A stretch of DNA of 64,000 nucleotides from NCBI GenBank assembly GCA_013187285.1, contig JABMIG010000156.1, positions 176,548 to 240,547 of the forward strand. The letters are read 5' to 3'. The notes under the pieces were generated by a model. It was not told the origin of the DNA. It saw only the letters and a program-made list of their open reading frames with translations, and did no database searches. Both the position numbers and the translations under genes were made by a program. The stretch is from Cyclotella cryptica (taxonomy: Eukaryota; Bacillariophyta; Thalassiosirophyceae; Thalassiosirales; Thalassiosiraceae). Below, piece by piece: positions 50,856 to 61,272 of the stretch (position 1 is the stretch's first letter; every line of letters starts with the position of its first letter).

Positions 50856-51744
50856 TTCACTGTGTTTTGTAGTTAGAAAACGAATTTCACAGATCGCAGA
50901 TAGTTAATGGTTAATAGTTGTTGTTGACTTGTTGAAATTATGGCATCAATGCATTGTTGTTGACTATTATTTGGGATCATGCCAACAAAACGTTGTCCCG
51001 TGCCTATGAACTCGAATTTGATGGAAATTGTGATGGCGGCTCGGAGTATTTTTGTGACTTTGCTCCGTGACGGATAATTATCGATCTGACACGCCCGGAG
51101 AAGGTGATGGCTTGGCAGCAAACGAAAACGTTTTGAAGTATACCTTTTCCGACGCAGAAGCATCCTTTGTCGCCTGAAATGAGAACCCGGAGAACATTCG
51201 TGAACAAGCAGGTTGATCCTTAAAAGGGTCGGACATCTTGCTAGATTTTCTCCGTCATCTACCTTATAACTGTTGACATCGGCTTCTCGCAATACGATAT
51301 TGTAACATGCCATACCTCGAGGAGAGGCCTCGAGGATGGACGTGGAAGAGGAGCGGATCTGTCGAAGCATAAGATATCGTACTGATGTGTCAGCTCGACA
51401 AACTGCTAATTAATCCTCTTCTAATAATCCACCCGGGAGTGAACACAAACCAGAACAAAAGGAATAAGAAAAGATGTCTGTGGACTTCTTCCATTTGTCA
51501 TGAGGGTGTCAGTTGTAATACAGCATCTCTAGACTACCTGGAACTTCTGTCGAAAGACCTAGATTTCAATGCCACGTGTAAAACCGAACAAAGTCTTCTG
51601 TCGCGATCATTCATCATCCCTGTAGGTATTAGTCAACATGTTGGTGTTGTTCGAAAATTTGTGATGAAATGTCACTTAGGAAAGAAGTGTGAAAAATACT
51701 GAGATATATATTTGTTACAATCCCCAATATGTAGAAAATAGCAA
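50856..51744. other. Intergenic between two minus-strand genes; one doubtful plus frame
   Basis: An ATG frame at 51385-51702 (105 codons, plus) has no recognisable feature and lies at the 3' side of the esterase-like gene. A 165-codon minus frame at 50,873-51,370 would overlap the presumed promoter of the Cys/Thr-rich gene and is also featureless. I do not call either. Confidence 0.4.
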
Positions 51745-53901
51745 CTAGAACATACGCATTTCAACAAACAAAAAACAGATCGCGTAGAAAATGTACACAG
51801 AGCAGACAGATCGATCAGCCGCAGAGTTTGAAGTGGGCATGGGAGAATGAGTATGGTCATCGTGGTGGTGACTTGTAGGCGCAGTCGACTGCATTCCATT
51901 GGAGCTCTCATCGATAGGAACCGGACTTGGAGCGCCAAACGATTCAGTCTCGTCAGCTGGGGCTGAAACAGAACTATTACCTTCATCAGTGAATACTTCT
52001 CGCAGAACCGACTGAACTTGGTTGAAAGATCTGGCTGCGGCACGAGAATCGTATGAGGTACTGTTCCAATTCGTGAAGTCCGCCGATGCACCAGAAAATC
52101 TTGATAGTTCGTAATTCGCCCCTATCGCAATGAGCATCTCCTCGAGTTTGATGACATCATTCATGTCGTCGCCGACGACGCCTGACTGAATGAGGATCTG
52201 AGGATTAGAAGAGTTACTAGTCAATGAGCGCTCAGCCCAATTTTTGTTGGCTGCGTTTCCTGCGCTCCCGCTAGAAGTTCCACTAGAACTACTAGTCGAG
52301 CCACCTCCACTGCTCCCGCTCGAGCTCCAGCTGCCTGATCCCCCTCCGTTACCCCAACTATTTCCTGACCCTCCAGAGCCCCAGCCACCAGAAGACGCCG
52401 ATGTACTGTCCTCAGATAAACCTAGGATATCCATAGTGACATTGATAATCTTGCCAATCTCTCCATGAAAACTTACAATTGTCTTGACAGCGTGATCGAT
52501 CTCGCCAGCCATTCTCATACCATACATCAATGCTCCAGAACCTCCAAAACCAAATCCAAGTAACGCAACATTATTTGGATCCACGCCCTCGATACTTTTG
52601 GCATAATCAATGGCCGCGCTGACACGAGACATGAACTTTGTGACATTGGAATAATGCAATCCCTCAAGTTCATCGGCTATTGTGTCCTTCACATCATGCG
52701 AGTAAATGTCGGCAACAAATGCAACATACTTAGCATCCTCTCCTGAGACAAACTGAGTGGCACGCTGTTGTTCGTACTTATCCGGCCCGTCACTGTCCAT
52801 CTTACTTGGCAGAATGACAATCACTGGAGAGAGCTCCTCATTGTCATTGGGCAATGCGAGATATCCTATTAGCGGATAATCGCCATCCATTCCATCGGTA
52901 TAATTCACAGTAGTAACGCTAGGTTCGACCCCTGAGGATGGTTGGCCTTCTGTTCCCATTCCAAAGACATCCGATGTGAATCCAATGAAAGATTCCCATG
53001 ATCGTGAATCGGCACGTTCATCGTAATTTTCACTGAACCAATTGCTAAAGGCGTGATTAATCTTTGCGTATCTTACTGTTTCCCAAGGAGTACTGTTTGA
53101 ACTATTGACACCATTAGTCTTCTCACTCATGTCCTTTTCGAGTGTGGCCACTTGACAAAGGTTTGCAAATAAACTATCCGTTAGCTCCATTCAACATGCA
53201 GATCAACAAGAGGATCGAATTAACCGTATGTACTCACTTGCTTCGGGTCCAGTCAAAAAATCACTCCCGCCCGTCAAGAACAATGCGGGTATATCAATAC
53301 TGTCGACAACAGGCCCGCCCCAATCACCAAACAACGAAGGATGAACGGCACAAACACCAGCCACATCCGTAGTATTCCCTCGTGTATTCAAATAATGCAC
53401 CACACCCGTCCCACCAAAACAGTATCCAACCATCGCCACCTTCGCCTCATCCACATATTCCAACCCTCGAACATAGTCCACTGCCGCTTGAATCCGAGTC
53501 GCGAACAACGTGGCATTGGACGAAAACTGCTGGACGAATTCACCGCGGGCCCCGTCCCACCCTTGACCGTCGTCGGGTAGAACGACCCCATACCCGAAAA
53601 TGTCGGCGGCAAAGCCCACGTATCCCAATTCGTTTGCAATCAATGTAGCACGTTGTTGTTCGTATGTGTCGGGTCCATCCCGATCGTGCACGATGATGAC
53701 GGCTGGCAACTTGGAGGTTTGTTCGACGTTGTCCTCATTGGGTCGAGACAGAAACCCCTGAAGCAAGAATCCCTCAGAATCGGTGTAGTTGTGTGGTTCT
53801 ACCTCGACTGGGTAGGAGGGTCCGCCGGACGCCGTCAGGGCTGTGGAGGCTCTGGGAAGTATGCTTGTCAGGATAACTGAGATTGGGGATGTGAATTTCA
53901 T
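51745..53901 (-). CDS. Tandem dienelactone-hydrolase-like secreted protein, second domain catalytically degenerate
   Basis: Exon 1 53901-53238, exon 2 53150-51745 (intron 87 bp); 689 aa. A signal peptide (MKFTSPISVILTSILPRAS) precedes domain 1, an alpha/beta-hydrolase of the dienelactone hydrolase family. Its nucleophile is Cys161 in GYCFGGTG, its acid Asp214 in TGGSDFLTGP and its His254 in INHAFSNW. Domain 2 (from about aa 285) repeats the layout, including DGPDKYEQQRAT against DGPDTYEQQRAT in domain 1. It has GFGFGGSG, with Phe in place of the nucleophile, and SGASADFTNW where the His motif should be. It also holds a ~45-aa Gly/Ser/Trp-rich insert. A Ser/His-rich tail and a hydrophobic C-terminus (SVYIFYAICFLFVEMRMF) suggest membrane or GPI-type anchoring. 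Hydrolase substrate unknown. Confidence 0.85.
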
Positions 53902-54777
53902 TTTCCTGGTCGTCCCTGTTCCCTGTACCTCTTGTCCTCTGTTTTATTTTGTAATCGAGCGTGTTGTGCGATGTCGATGGAAGATGATGTCTCGGATGTT
54001 GTGGGGAGATGAGGTTGTTGTGAATCTTCACAACTTGCATCGTAAGATTGTGTCAGATGAGAATTTTTATGACTCACACCAGACCTGTAAAGGAGAGTGT
54101 TACATGGAACGTTACATCTATGACTATGGTATGGTACCGTACCACTATCGTACAAGTACGAATATGGTACAGTACCTCACTGGAGGATGGGATGCTGATG
54201 GGATGATTGACAATATGCACGGGCGCGCCCACCTCGATCTCAGATCGAATCTTGCTTGGATTTCAGGAATTCATTGGATCGGACGCAGGATACTTCACGG
54301 GAAAGAAAATTTCAAAATATGTTCCCCGTAACCGCAAGTACTACAATTTGTTAACGGAAAGTGTACCTTGTCGCGTCTCAAAGAAGCACACAAAATTTAA
54401 CTCTCATAAGTAACACTCTCAACTCTGCAGTCGATATTGCCCTTTTTTCTTTGATGCGGACAATGTCCAGTGTTTTGTGTGAGTGAGTTTTGGTTGTGTC
54501 GAGTCTCGTGGGACCTTCTCACGCGAGCGTTGAGCTATGTTGTTGAGTCCATATCATCTGTCACAAGAAGCCAGCAACTACGATGACAAAACAACGTCTT
54601 CCGGGGATAATTATCCCGGCGACATGGTCATCTCTCTCCCAAACATCTGCGTCTCGACAGGTCTCAACTCTCTCCACCTGCGACAACTCGAAAACAAAGA
54701 ATAGAGGTATCGTACTCCCCACCTTTTAATCTGAGTGTTCGATGCTCGACACCAACGGTGTGAATCATTCGTAAGAC
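53902..54777. promoter_or_regulatory. Divergent intergenic region with repeated GGTAC words
   Basis: It lies between the hydrolase gene (minus) and the TBC-TLDc gene (plus). At 54,127-54,175 it reads TATGGTACCGTACCACTATC, then CGTACAAGTACG and GGTACAGTACC, a cluster of GTAC palindromes. Open frames here (53,843-54,331 plus, 53,774-54,155 minus) are featureless and overlap each other. Confidence 0.4.
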
Positions 54778-56811
54778 ATGGCGTGTGATCCCGCAGACAG
54801 CAATCGCTTCATCCGCTCCGTCGACACCCTGTTCGGCGGCAAGATACAGCCTCATGGTTGTCCGTGGTTCAGTGATGAAGCGCCGCTAATTCTGGGGGCG
54901 CAGAGTGATAAACAGTCGCTGAGGCAAGTGAGTGCTTATTGCAGATGTTCGGTTCGTGTCTGAAACGATGATTGTACGTTCAGTATGAAAAGTGCTCATG
55001 TCTTTTGATTGCATGTGGCGTATCTTGCGCGTGAAGCTCAAGCAAAAGAGCCGCCTTGGACTGCCGCCGCAGCTGCGATGTGCCGGTAAGTTACACCAAT
55101 CGATTCAAATGTAGGAGCTTCTTCATTGTCACTAATTGCTTGGTGAACTCATCATTTCAAACAGTATGGATTTCATCTGTCGTTAGGGTAGCAAATCCAC
55201 ACCAACCCATTCAAATATCCGATTCCTATGGCACACTTGGTACAAGACACATCTTGGATGCCGCATGGGACTCGGTCCTCCAAGCAGTATTCGCAAATCC
55301 ATCCGATCGGATGGATGCCGTTGCTGTTGCTCCAGATTTGGGCTTAACGCAAAATGGTTTGTATAAATTGATTCACACTGATTACAACAAATGGAATCCG
55401 TGCCCAAGTAATAATGGAGCACCCATTCCAGAAAGTGGCAAACGCTCACTGGCGGCAGTTTTATGCGCAGTTCAACAAGTTTTGGGTATTGAATACTGCC
55501 CACTCCTCCCAGATATTGCATGCATACTATTGACTCACATGCCAGAAAGCGTTGCCTATACAACGCTACGAGAAATGATCAAGTCCTCCTCCTATTTCAT
55601 ACCAGTGTGTCAAAAGGATTATTATTCGTGGTGCAAATCGTTTGAAGTCTTCGTGATGAGAATGTCTTCATATCATTTTACGGTTCTCAAAGAAATTGGT
55701 GTCTTGACCCCAGAAGGATTGGAACCAATGTTTAAGAGGTTCTTTACTACTATTTTGAAACGTGGAGATGTCCTACACTTTATGGATATTTTCGTTGTGG
55801 ATGGAAGCAAGGCCGTATTCCGCCTGGCGCTTTCCTTTCTACAACTTGTACCTAAAAGCACGCTAAAAGTGAGTTTGATTGTGTGGTTGGATACTTTTCA
55901 TTGGATCATCCAGGAACTAAACACTCATCTTGATTTCAATTATGATGGTCATGTACAAGTCTCTAAAGCTTACCAATGCAGAATCATGGTGGGGTGAAAT
56001 CCGAAAGAAGACACTTCATCCTTCCTTTGACTTTAAGAAACAACTAGACATCATGTACCCCAAGTTTGGAAAGATTGCAAAGCGCTACCCTCGACGGAAA
56101 TTGCTCAAACAAGCCGTCAGCTTTCATGGAAAGTGGGCCCTTGAAAATATGTCGTTGTACATTGATAAAACACCTCCCAAACCGACTGGGCTATTGAACG
56201 ACAAGCATGTTCTGTTGGCGAAGCCTACGGCCGTACGATCGAACCTTGCTAAATGGTTGCCTACGCCACTGAAAACAACCAAGCTCGATTTGATATACTC
56301 GACAGAGATCCATGGCCGATCCTTTGCGGCTTTCTACAAGGAATGCCGCAGAACAAAACATACGATCATTCTGATCGAGGCAATATTGAGCGAAGGCAGT
56401 GCTACGATAGGGATGTTTGCCTCACATGCGTGGATTGTGCATCCATCCAGCTTTGGGGATGGCGAGTGCTTTCTGTTCAGAGCCGACCCCGATCCAGTAT
56501 GCTATAATTGGATACCTAATTTTTCCGATGACACAGAACATCAGGCCATACGAGAACAATTTATGGTTGCACGCCATGATTTCATTGCCATGGGAGCCAA
56601 CAGTGGTGGCACGAATGGACTTCGACTCGACAATGATCTTGCCAGTGGTGAGAGTTATCCTACCGTTGGTTTTGAAAATGAACCTCTTACCAAGGCAGGT
56701 CACGAGAGATTCGAGGTGGGTGTCGTGGAAGTGTATCGTATGATGAGGGAAGTTGATGGCAAGGCCGTTGATGGTAACGATGATTTAATTTGGGATCTTG
56801 AAGGTATTTGA
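54778..56811 (+). CDS. TBC-TLDc protein (Rab-GAP-like TBC domain plus TLDc domain)
   Basis: Exons: 54778-54927, 55037-55085 (49 nt), 55165-55868, 55969-56811; about 581 aa, frame kept. Acceptors of exons 2 and 4 have nearby alternatives (GCTCAAG, or ACAAG at 55959). The TBC part begins SRLGLPPQLRCAVWISSVV and continues with PLLPDIACILL, YYSWCKSFEVFV and a C-terminal FMDIFVVDGSKAVFRLALS. The TLDc domain spans about aa 400-560: LDLIYSTEIHGRSFAAFY, IGMFASHAWIVH, GECFLFRADP, FIAMGANSGGTNGLRLDND, then GESYPTVGFENEPL and FEVGVVEVY. The TBC1D24 family, the nearest known architecture, links membrane traffic with oxidation resistance. The Arg of the Rab-GAP finger IxxDxxR is not obvious, so GAP activity is doubtful. 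Cytosolic, no signal peptide. Confidence 0.85.
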
Positions 56812-57316
56812 GTATCAATTGAAGTATCCCTACTCCCGTTGATCCTAATGGGTTGGACGATGAGGACTGTTGTTGTATGAATTTGTTTTGACTATGTTAT
56901 TGTTGACAGCCGCGAATCAACAAATCATTTCGTTTGACGTGCAGCTATTGGATGAAAAATTGTAATGTTATGGCTCCTGTATCCTCAAGGTTTGGATGCT
57001 TTCTACCTGTAAAATATATTAAATCCTTTTGTTATGTTCCACAATGTGTTCAAGTCTCTTGACGATAAGCCAGGCAATTGGCTCCAGAGCGGACAAACGA
57101 CAACATAAAGTGTAACATGAAAAATAGCACACATTCATTTGAATCGCAGGATCTCCCGTGCAAACTATTTACAGCTCGATTCACATTCACTTCAATAGCA
57201 CACATCATCATAAGGATGGCTTCTATCTCTATATCCTCTCTCTATTGTTGATAAAACACTCCCAGGAAATCTAAACAAAGAAACAAATTCCCATTCCCAG
57301 AGAAGCATCTAAGCCC
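56812..57316. other. Convergent 3' flanks
   Basis: About 500 bp, AT-rich, between the stops of the TBC-TLDc gene and the minus-strand secretory protein. No open frame of interest and no repeat seen. Both 3' UTRs should lie here. Confidence 0.5.
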
Positions 57317-58252
57317 TCACAAAACACTACCATTCGCTAAAGTCGATGGCAAATCCTCGCTCCTCTTATGCGCCGTCACTCTTCTCCGCATAACCCCCAA
57401 CGTGGCCACAGACGACAGGATGAACCCAAGCGAGACTGATATCAATCCATATTGCAGAATGGTATCGCTTGATAATGGCTGCGGCGCAGTGTTGTCGTTG
57501 ATTCTAGAAATACTGAATTCCTCTGGCACTAATGTAGATTGAGTGACTGCATCGGAAAGATAGATGGAGGAGTGGGTACCGTTCGGCTGTTTGTTGTTGC
57601 CCGAGTCCGTTTGTGTATCCATCGGTGAAACTTGTCCATCCGAGGAAAGTCCAACGTCACGGGTAGGAATCATTGTGGGAAACGGAAGGAACAACTCCTC
57701 GGTAGACACGGTGGGAAAGTACGTCGGTAACGACTTCGAGAGGAAGGGCGATTCCGAAATCAGGCCGCTTGCATATTCGGTTGGCAGAAAGGTCGGCATC
57801 ATGGATACCACCGATTCCGCACTCGGCTCCATCGGCGTTTCGTCCACCTCGTTGGCCGCTTCGTCGTCGTTCAACACAAAGGTCGGCGCCGCGGTGGAAA
57901 CAGAGACGACGTTGCCTCCTCCTCCTCCTCCTTGCACGACGGTGGGCTTGGGATCTTTCCCCGGAGTTTCTTGCGGCGGCGGCGGGACCTTCCCTTCATC
58001 GGGGGGAAGCTTGGGTGCTTTTGCATCCATAATGCTGGGAGATTCTACTACTGCGACGGACGGAGTCTGTTGTTGTGAGGGGACGGCGGCACCGCTGGAT
58101 GACGATGAAAGTGATCCTGGTGGGACCTTGACTACTTTTGGCAGGGTCGGTGAAAGAGACGGAGACGGAGCAGGTACAGGTTGCTGTCGTGGTAGAGCCA
58201 TTGCGGCGTTGGCCTCCAAAGCTAGAGCGAGGAGAACTAGGTACCGCGTCAT
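57317..58252 (-). CDS. Pro/Ser/Thr-rich secretory protein with C-terminal membrane helix
   Basis: A single exon of 311 codons from ATG at 58252. The signal peptide is MTRYLVLLALALEANAAMA. The lumenal part is low-complexity: SPSLSPTLP, KLPPDEGKVPPPP, a six-Gly run, then a set of PTFLPTEY, PTYFPTVS, FPTMIPTR motifs (P-T-x-x-P-T rhythm) common in diatom surface proteins. One membrane helix near the end (LISVSLGFILSSVATLGVM) is followed by RRR and a short tail of about 20 aa. Divergently arranged with the gene at 58790, 537 bp apart. Compositional homology only; function unknown. Confidence 0.8.
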   Translation of the reverse strand: MTRYLVLLALALEANAAMALPRQQPVPAPSPSLSPTLPKVVKVPPGSLSSSSSGAAVPSQQQTPSVAVVESPSIMDAKAPKLPPDEGKVPPPPQETPGKDPKPTVVQGGGGGGNVVSVSTAAPTFVLNDDEAANEVDETPMEPSAESVVSMMPTFLPTEYASGLISESPFLSKSLPTYFPTVSTEELFLPFPTMIPTRDVGLSSDGQVSPMDTQTDSGNNKQPNGTHSSIYLSDAVTQSTLVPEEFSISRINDNTAPQPLSSDTILQYGLISVSLGFILSSVATLGVMRRRVTAHKRSEDLPSTLANGSVL

Positions 58253-58789
58253 GATGATGTTGAAATGTGGTTGGCGTGACGATTCTTTGATGAGGTTCTA
58301 TGTACCGTACATATGATATTGTTCCTGCATGCGTTGAATGAGAAAAATATAATATACAAAAAAAACAACACCGTGTAGACATACAATACCATAGTCTCTC
58401 AAAAAGATCACCGCGAAGATAGATTCAAAAAAATCATTGTGAGGAACTCATAGTATCGAAATCCGCTTCGGAGATCATTTAACCCTACACATTGAAAATG
58501 TACATTTATCATGAATAAAGTTGGAAAATCCGATTGACGTTTGTCTCGTGTTTTCTCAACACGCTGTGACTTGAGGTGAAGTGAAATCCCCCGCGGCTCC
58601 GGCTTGTTGTCAATTATTTGGCACGCCAACATATTATATTATTTTGTCATTTTACACCATTGTCTAATGATCGTTCAGTGCTTCCTCTATTAACAGTCCA
58701 TTCAATTGCCATCATTTCACCGTATTCTGGTGCAATATCATCTGCATTGTCAATCTGTATCATCGTGATACTACTATCATCTTGCAATC
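58253..58789. promoter_or_regulatory. Bidirectional promoter candidate
   Basis: The 537-bp gap between two divergent secretory-protein genes has no supported coding frame. TATGTACCGTACATATGATA at 58,300-58,319, a near-perfect palindrome around GTACCGTAC, lies about 50 bp upstream of the minus-strand start. Confidence 0.4.
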
Positions 58790-60424
58790 ATGAGAATAGC
58801 GACGTCGTCGCTCGTGTCACTGCTGTTATTGCTGCAGCTCTCCCTTCCCCATCGAACAAATGCCACGCGCCAACACCACAACCGCCGTCGTCGTCATCAC
58901 CATCGCAACAACACAACCACCAACAACTCCATAAATTCATCGCTCATCCAAACAAAGTCACTCACACAATCAACCAGCACGACCGCAGCACCTCTCACCC
59001 AACACACATTTCCATGGCATCCACAACAATCAAGCACCGCCAACATCCATCGAGCACCCTTCGGACCCAAACAAAGAGGCCAACTATGCGACGCACTCAC
59101 ATCTGCGGCACCGTCGTTCGATGTCGACTCGAGCGAGGGATTGGATTGGAACGAGTTCTATGCCTTTACGTCTGCCATTGTCGATGCGGTTTCCCAATCG
59201 CCGTCGTCGTCGTCGTCGTCGTCGTCATCGCCGAATGAAATGAATGCCGAGCAAATGGGAAAAGTGTATCATGATATGACGTGCGAATGCCATTTCACGT
59301 ATCAGCTACCGTTGTCGTGTTGTCATGGTGATGATGGGCCGACGAGTGGGTTGCAGAAGATTCAAGTGACCTTATTGGGGTTGAATGATAATGATGATGC
59401 CACGGATGAAGAGAAACAATATCGACGGAATTTTTGCAATGGTATCATGTTCATTTTGGAGAGTGAAGGGCTAGATTTAGAAATTGTTGCGGATGGTATT
59501 GAGAGTGGATTGAATGTCAATGTTACGGATGTTCCTGTGATTGATGCTGGTGTACATGATGATGATGCGAGTCATGTTGTGGAGGATCAACAGAGCAGCG
59601 GTGGTGGGTCAACGATTGCTACCGTGACTACCTCAGTGTCTGTAAATGAAGAATCACTCAGCAATACTGAAACATTATCGACTGGAACGTCCATTGCCAC
59701 GAATGTTGGTCATGAGGTTGAATCATCGTCAACCATAGACAACGACAGTGGCGTTACCAGCAGCAACATTAACAACGACACCTCCGGTGAATCCACCGCC
59801 GATCAGACTCTACCAACTGGATCATCAACCGAGTCTACACTGTCATCATCAACAGAAATCGTCACAACTGCAACATCTTCAACCTATAACACACAACCTC
59901 TCCAACCCGATGCATCAACATCAGCCATCCTGTCCGACTCCACAGCCGAAATCACAGGCAATACCAACGCAGGCCTATCCATTGGAGCCACCATAGGCAT
60001 AATCCTCGCCGCCCTGGCAGTCATCGTCGCATCAATCATGGCAATCATCCACAGAAAACGCCAAGAACAACAACGACTCGCAGAATTTGCCGGAGAAGAA
60101 TTAGTAGATCACGACCTCGACGCGGAATCGCTTCCAAAAGACAATGTCGTGGCAATGGAAACAATGCAAGGTGAAAAGGTATATGCCGAATTAACACCGG
60201 AAACGACGGAGGAACATCCAATGGATGTCGATGAAATGAACGGGTCGGAAGTGTCCTCGGTAGTGAGTGTAGAGCATGATGAGGAATGCGCACAAATTAG
60301 TTTTGAGGAGCAGGACGGGGGTGTGGAGGCGAGAGTTACGGTAGGGAGTACATTGGCTGCGATGGGTGTGGCTAGTACGGTTACTGGGAGGTTGACTGCA
60401 CGGCAGGGGAGGAGGGATGATTGA
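58790..60424 (+). CDS. Single-pass secretory membrane protein related to the GDW family, without GDW repeats (member H)
   Basis: A single exon, 544 aa. A signal peptide (MRIATSSLVSLLLLLQLSLP) is followed by a His/Arg/Asn-rich segment and an EF-hand-like stretch FDVDSSEGLDWNEFYAF (aa 110-126). A Cys region follows (CECHFTYQLPLSCCHG, FCNGIMFILESEGLDL), then a Ser/Thr stalk, a membrane helix (about aa 396-420, GATIGIILAALAVIVASIMA) and HRKRQEQQR. The acidic cytoplasmic tail ends STLAAMGVASTVTGRLTARQ, matching ALAAIGAASAMTWGALSAK of member B and more loosely ALLANIGVAFNTM of member A. This order is that of members A and B up to the point where their GDW repeats begin, so it is probably a short paralogue. 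The Ser run at about aa 137-146 is a TCG microsatellite. Confidence 0.82.
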   Translation: MRIATSSLVSLLLLLQLSLPHRTNATRQHHNRRRRHHHRNNTTTNNSINSSLIQTKSLTQSTSTTAAPLTQHTFPWHPQQSSTANIHRAPFGPKQRGQLCDALTSAAPSFDVDSSEGLDWNEFYAFTSAIVDAVSQSPSSSSSSSSSPNEMNAEQMGKVYHDMTCECHFTYQLPLSCCHGDDGPTSGLQKIQVTLLGLNDNDDATDEEKQYRRNFCNGIMFILESEGLDLEIVADGIESGLNVNVTDVPVIDAGVHDDDASHVVEDQQSSGGGSTIATVTTSVSVNEESLSNTETLSTGTSIATNVGHEVESSSTIDNDSGVTSSNINNDTSGESTADQTLPTGSSTESTLSSSTEIVTTATSSTYNTQPLQPDASTSAILSDSTAEITGNTNAGLSIGATIGIILAALAVIVASIMAIIHRKRQEQQRLAEFAGEELVDHDLDAESLPKDNVVAMETMQGEKVYAELTPETTEEHPMDVDEMNGSEVSSVVSVEHDEECAQISFEEQDGGVEARVTVGSTLAAMGVASTVTGRLTARQGRRDD

Positions 60425-60621
60425 AAGGTTCGACAAAGAGTGTTGTGTGTTGTGTGCAAGACATTGTGAAGATTGACTAGAGATGACTAGTCAAAGAGGA
60501 GATTAGATGCCACATTTTGTGACATACATAACAGATCAAATTAAGCTAATAATCGTGTTTGCCCATGGGAAAGAATTTATTGTCAGATGTCGCTTGACTG
60601 CACTCTATTGATGATTCATGA
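60425..60621. other. 3' flank of member H
   Basis: AT-rich, no gene. It ends where the duplicated ~650-bp repeat begins. Confidence 0.5.
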
Positions 60622-61272
60622 TATAAAATGTAACTATTAAACCTCGATCACTTAACCAATTATTTTACTAAGTCAATGGGTTAAGAAACTACTTTTGTGC
60701 ATACGAACATCGTACTGATCAAATTCATTTCTACGCAAAAAAACCATTGCACATCACACAAAAATTCTCGATCGTTGTACAAGATAATCCAGCTTCCCTT
60801 TGTTTGGCATTAAATATGCATAAAATTCCTCAATATCACAAGATGGTTGAGCGACATTAAATCACAATCTGACACTCTACTTTGCTCAAGTGTCTCATCG
60901 ATTACCGGACAGCTTTGTTTGTGTCATACTTCTCTTGTGGCTTCGATTTCTTGTGGTACTCAGTCATTACACTGTGGCTCACACGTTATGTGCCGTCACT
61001 CACCCATCAGATTACTCTCCATGTACACTGTACATCTATGCATCATGTTAGCTCTCATCCTTCTGTCAGAGTCTTGACATGCATGTACTGTGATCGGGCA
61101 TTTCTCCTTTGCCTTTGAATAAATCTTATACAGCTTAACACATTTTCACTCAATGTCAACACCAATACAATCTTCAGTGTCAATACTATCACCGCACCCC
61201 TGTTTGCCAATGATGAAGCTGGCCTCCTTTATTCAAACAAGCATGTGATATCATATCATATACCTCCGTCAC
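60622..61272. repeat. Direct repeat copy 1 (~650 bp)
   Basis: From AAAATGTAACTATTAAACCT to ATACCTCCGTCACTTC this segment matches 62,870-63,529 with scattered changes (over 90% by eye). Both contain CGATTACCGGACAGCTTTG and CCATGTACACTGTACAT. The offset is about 2,250 bp. The parallel 76-78-codon frames in both copies reflect the duplication, not proven genes. Confidence 0.85.

Noticed and set aside
50873-51370. 165-codon minus frame
   Set aside because: No domain, no signal peptide, lies in the presumed promoter of the Cys/Thr-rich gene and conflicts with a second frame on the same strand.
57564-58316. 250-codon plus frame
   Set aside because: Antisense to the Pro/Ser/Thr-rich secretory gene, whose signal peptide, stalk and membrane helix make it the better call.
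58618-59238. 206-codon plus frame
   Set aside because: Shadow in another frame of the 544-aa gene starting at 58790; low-complexity only.
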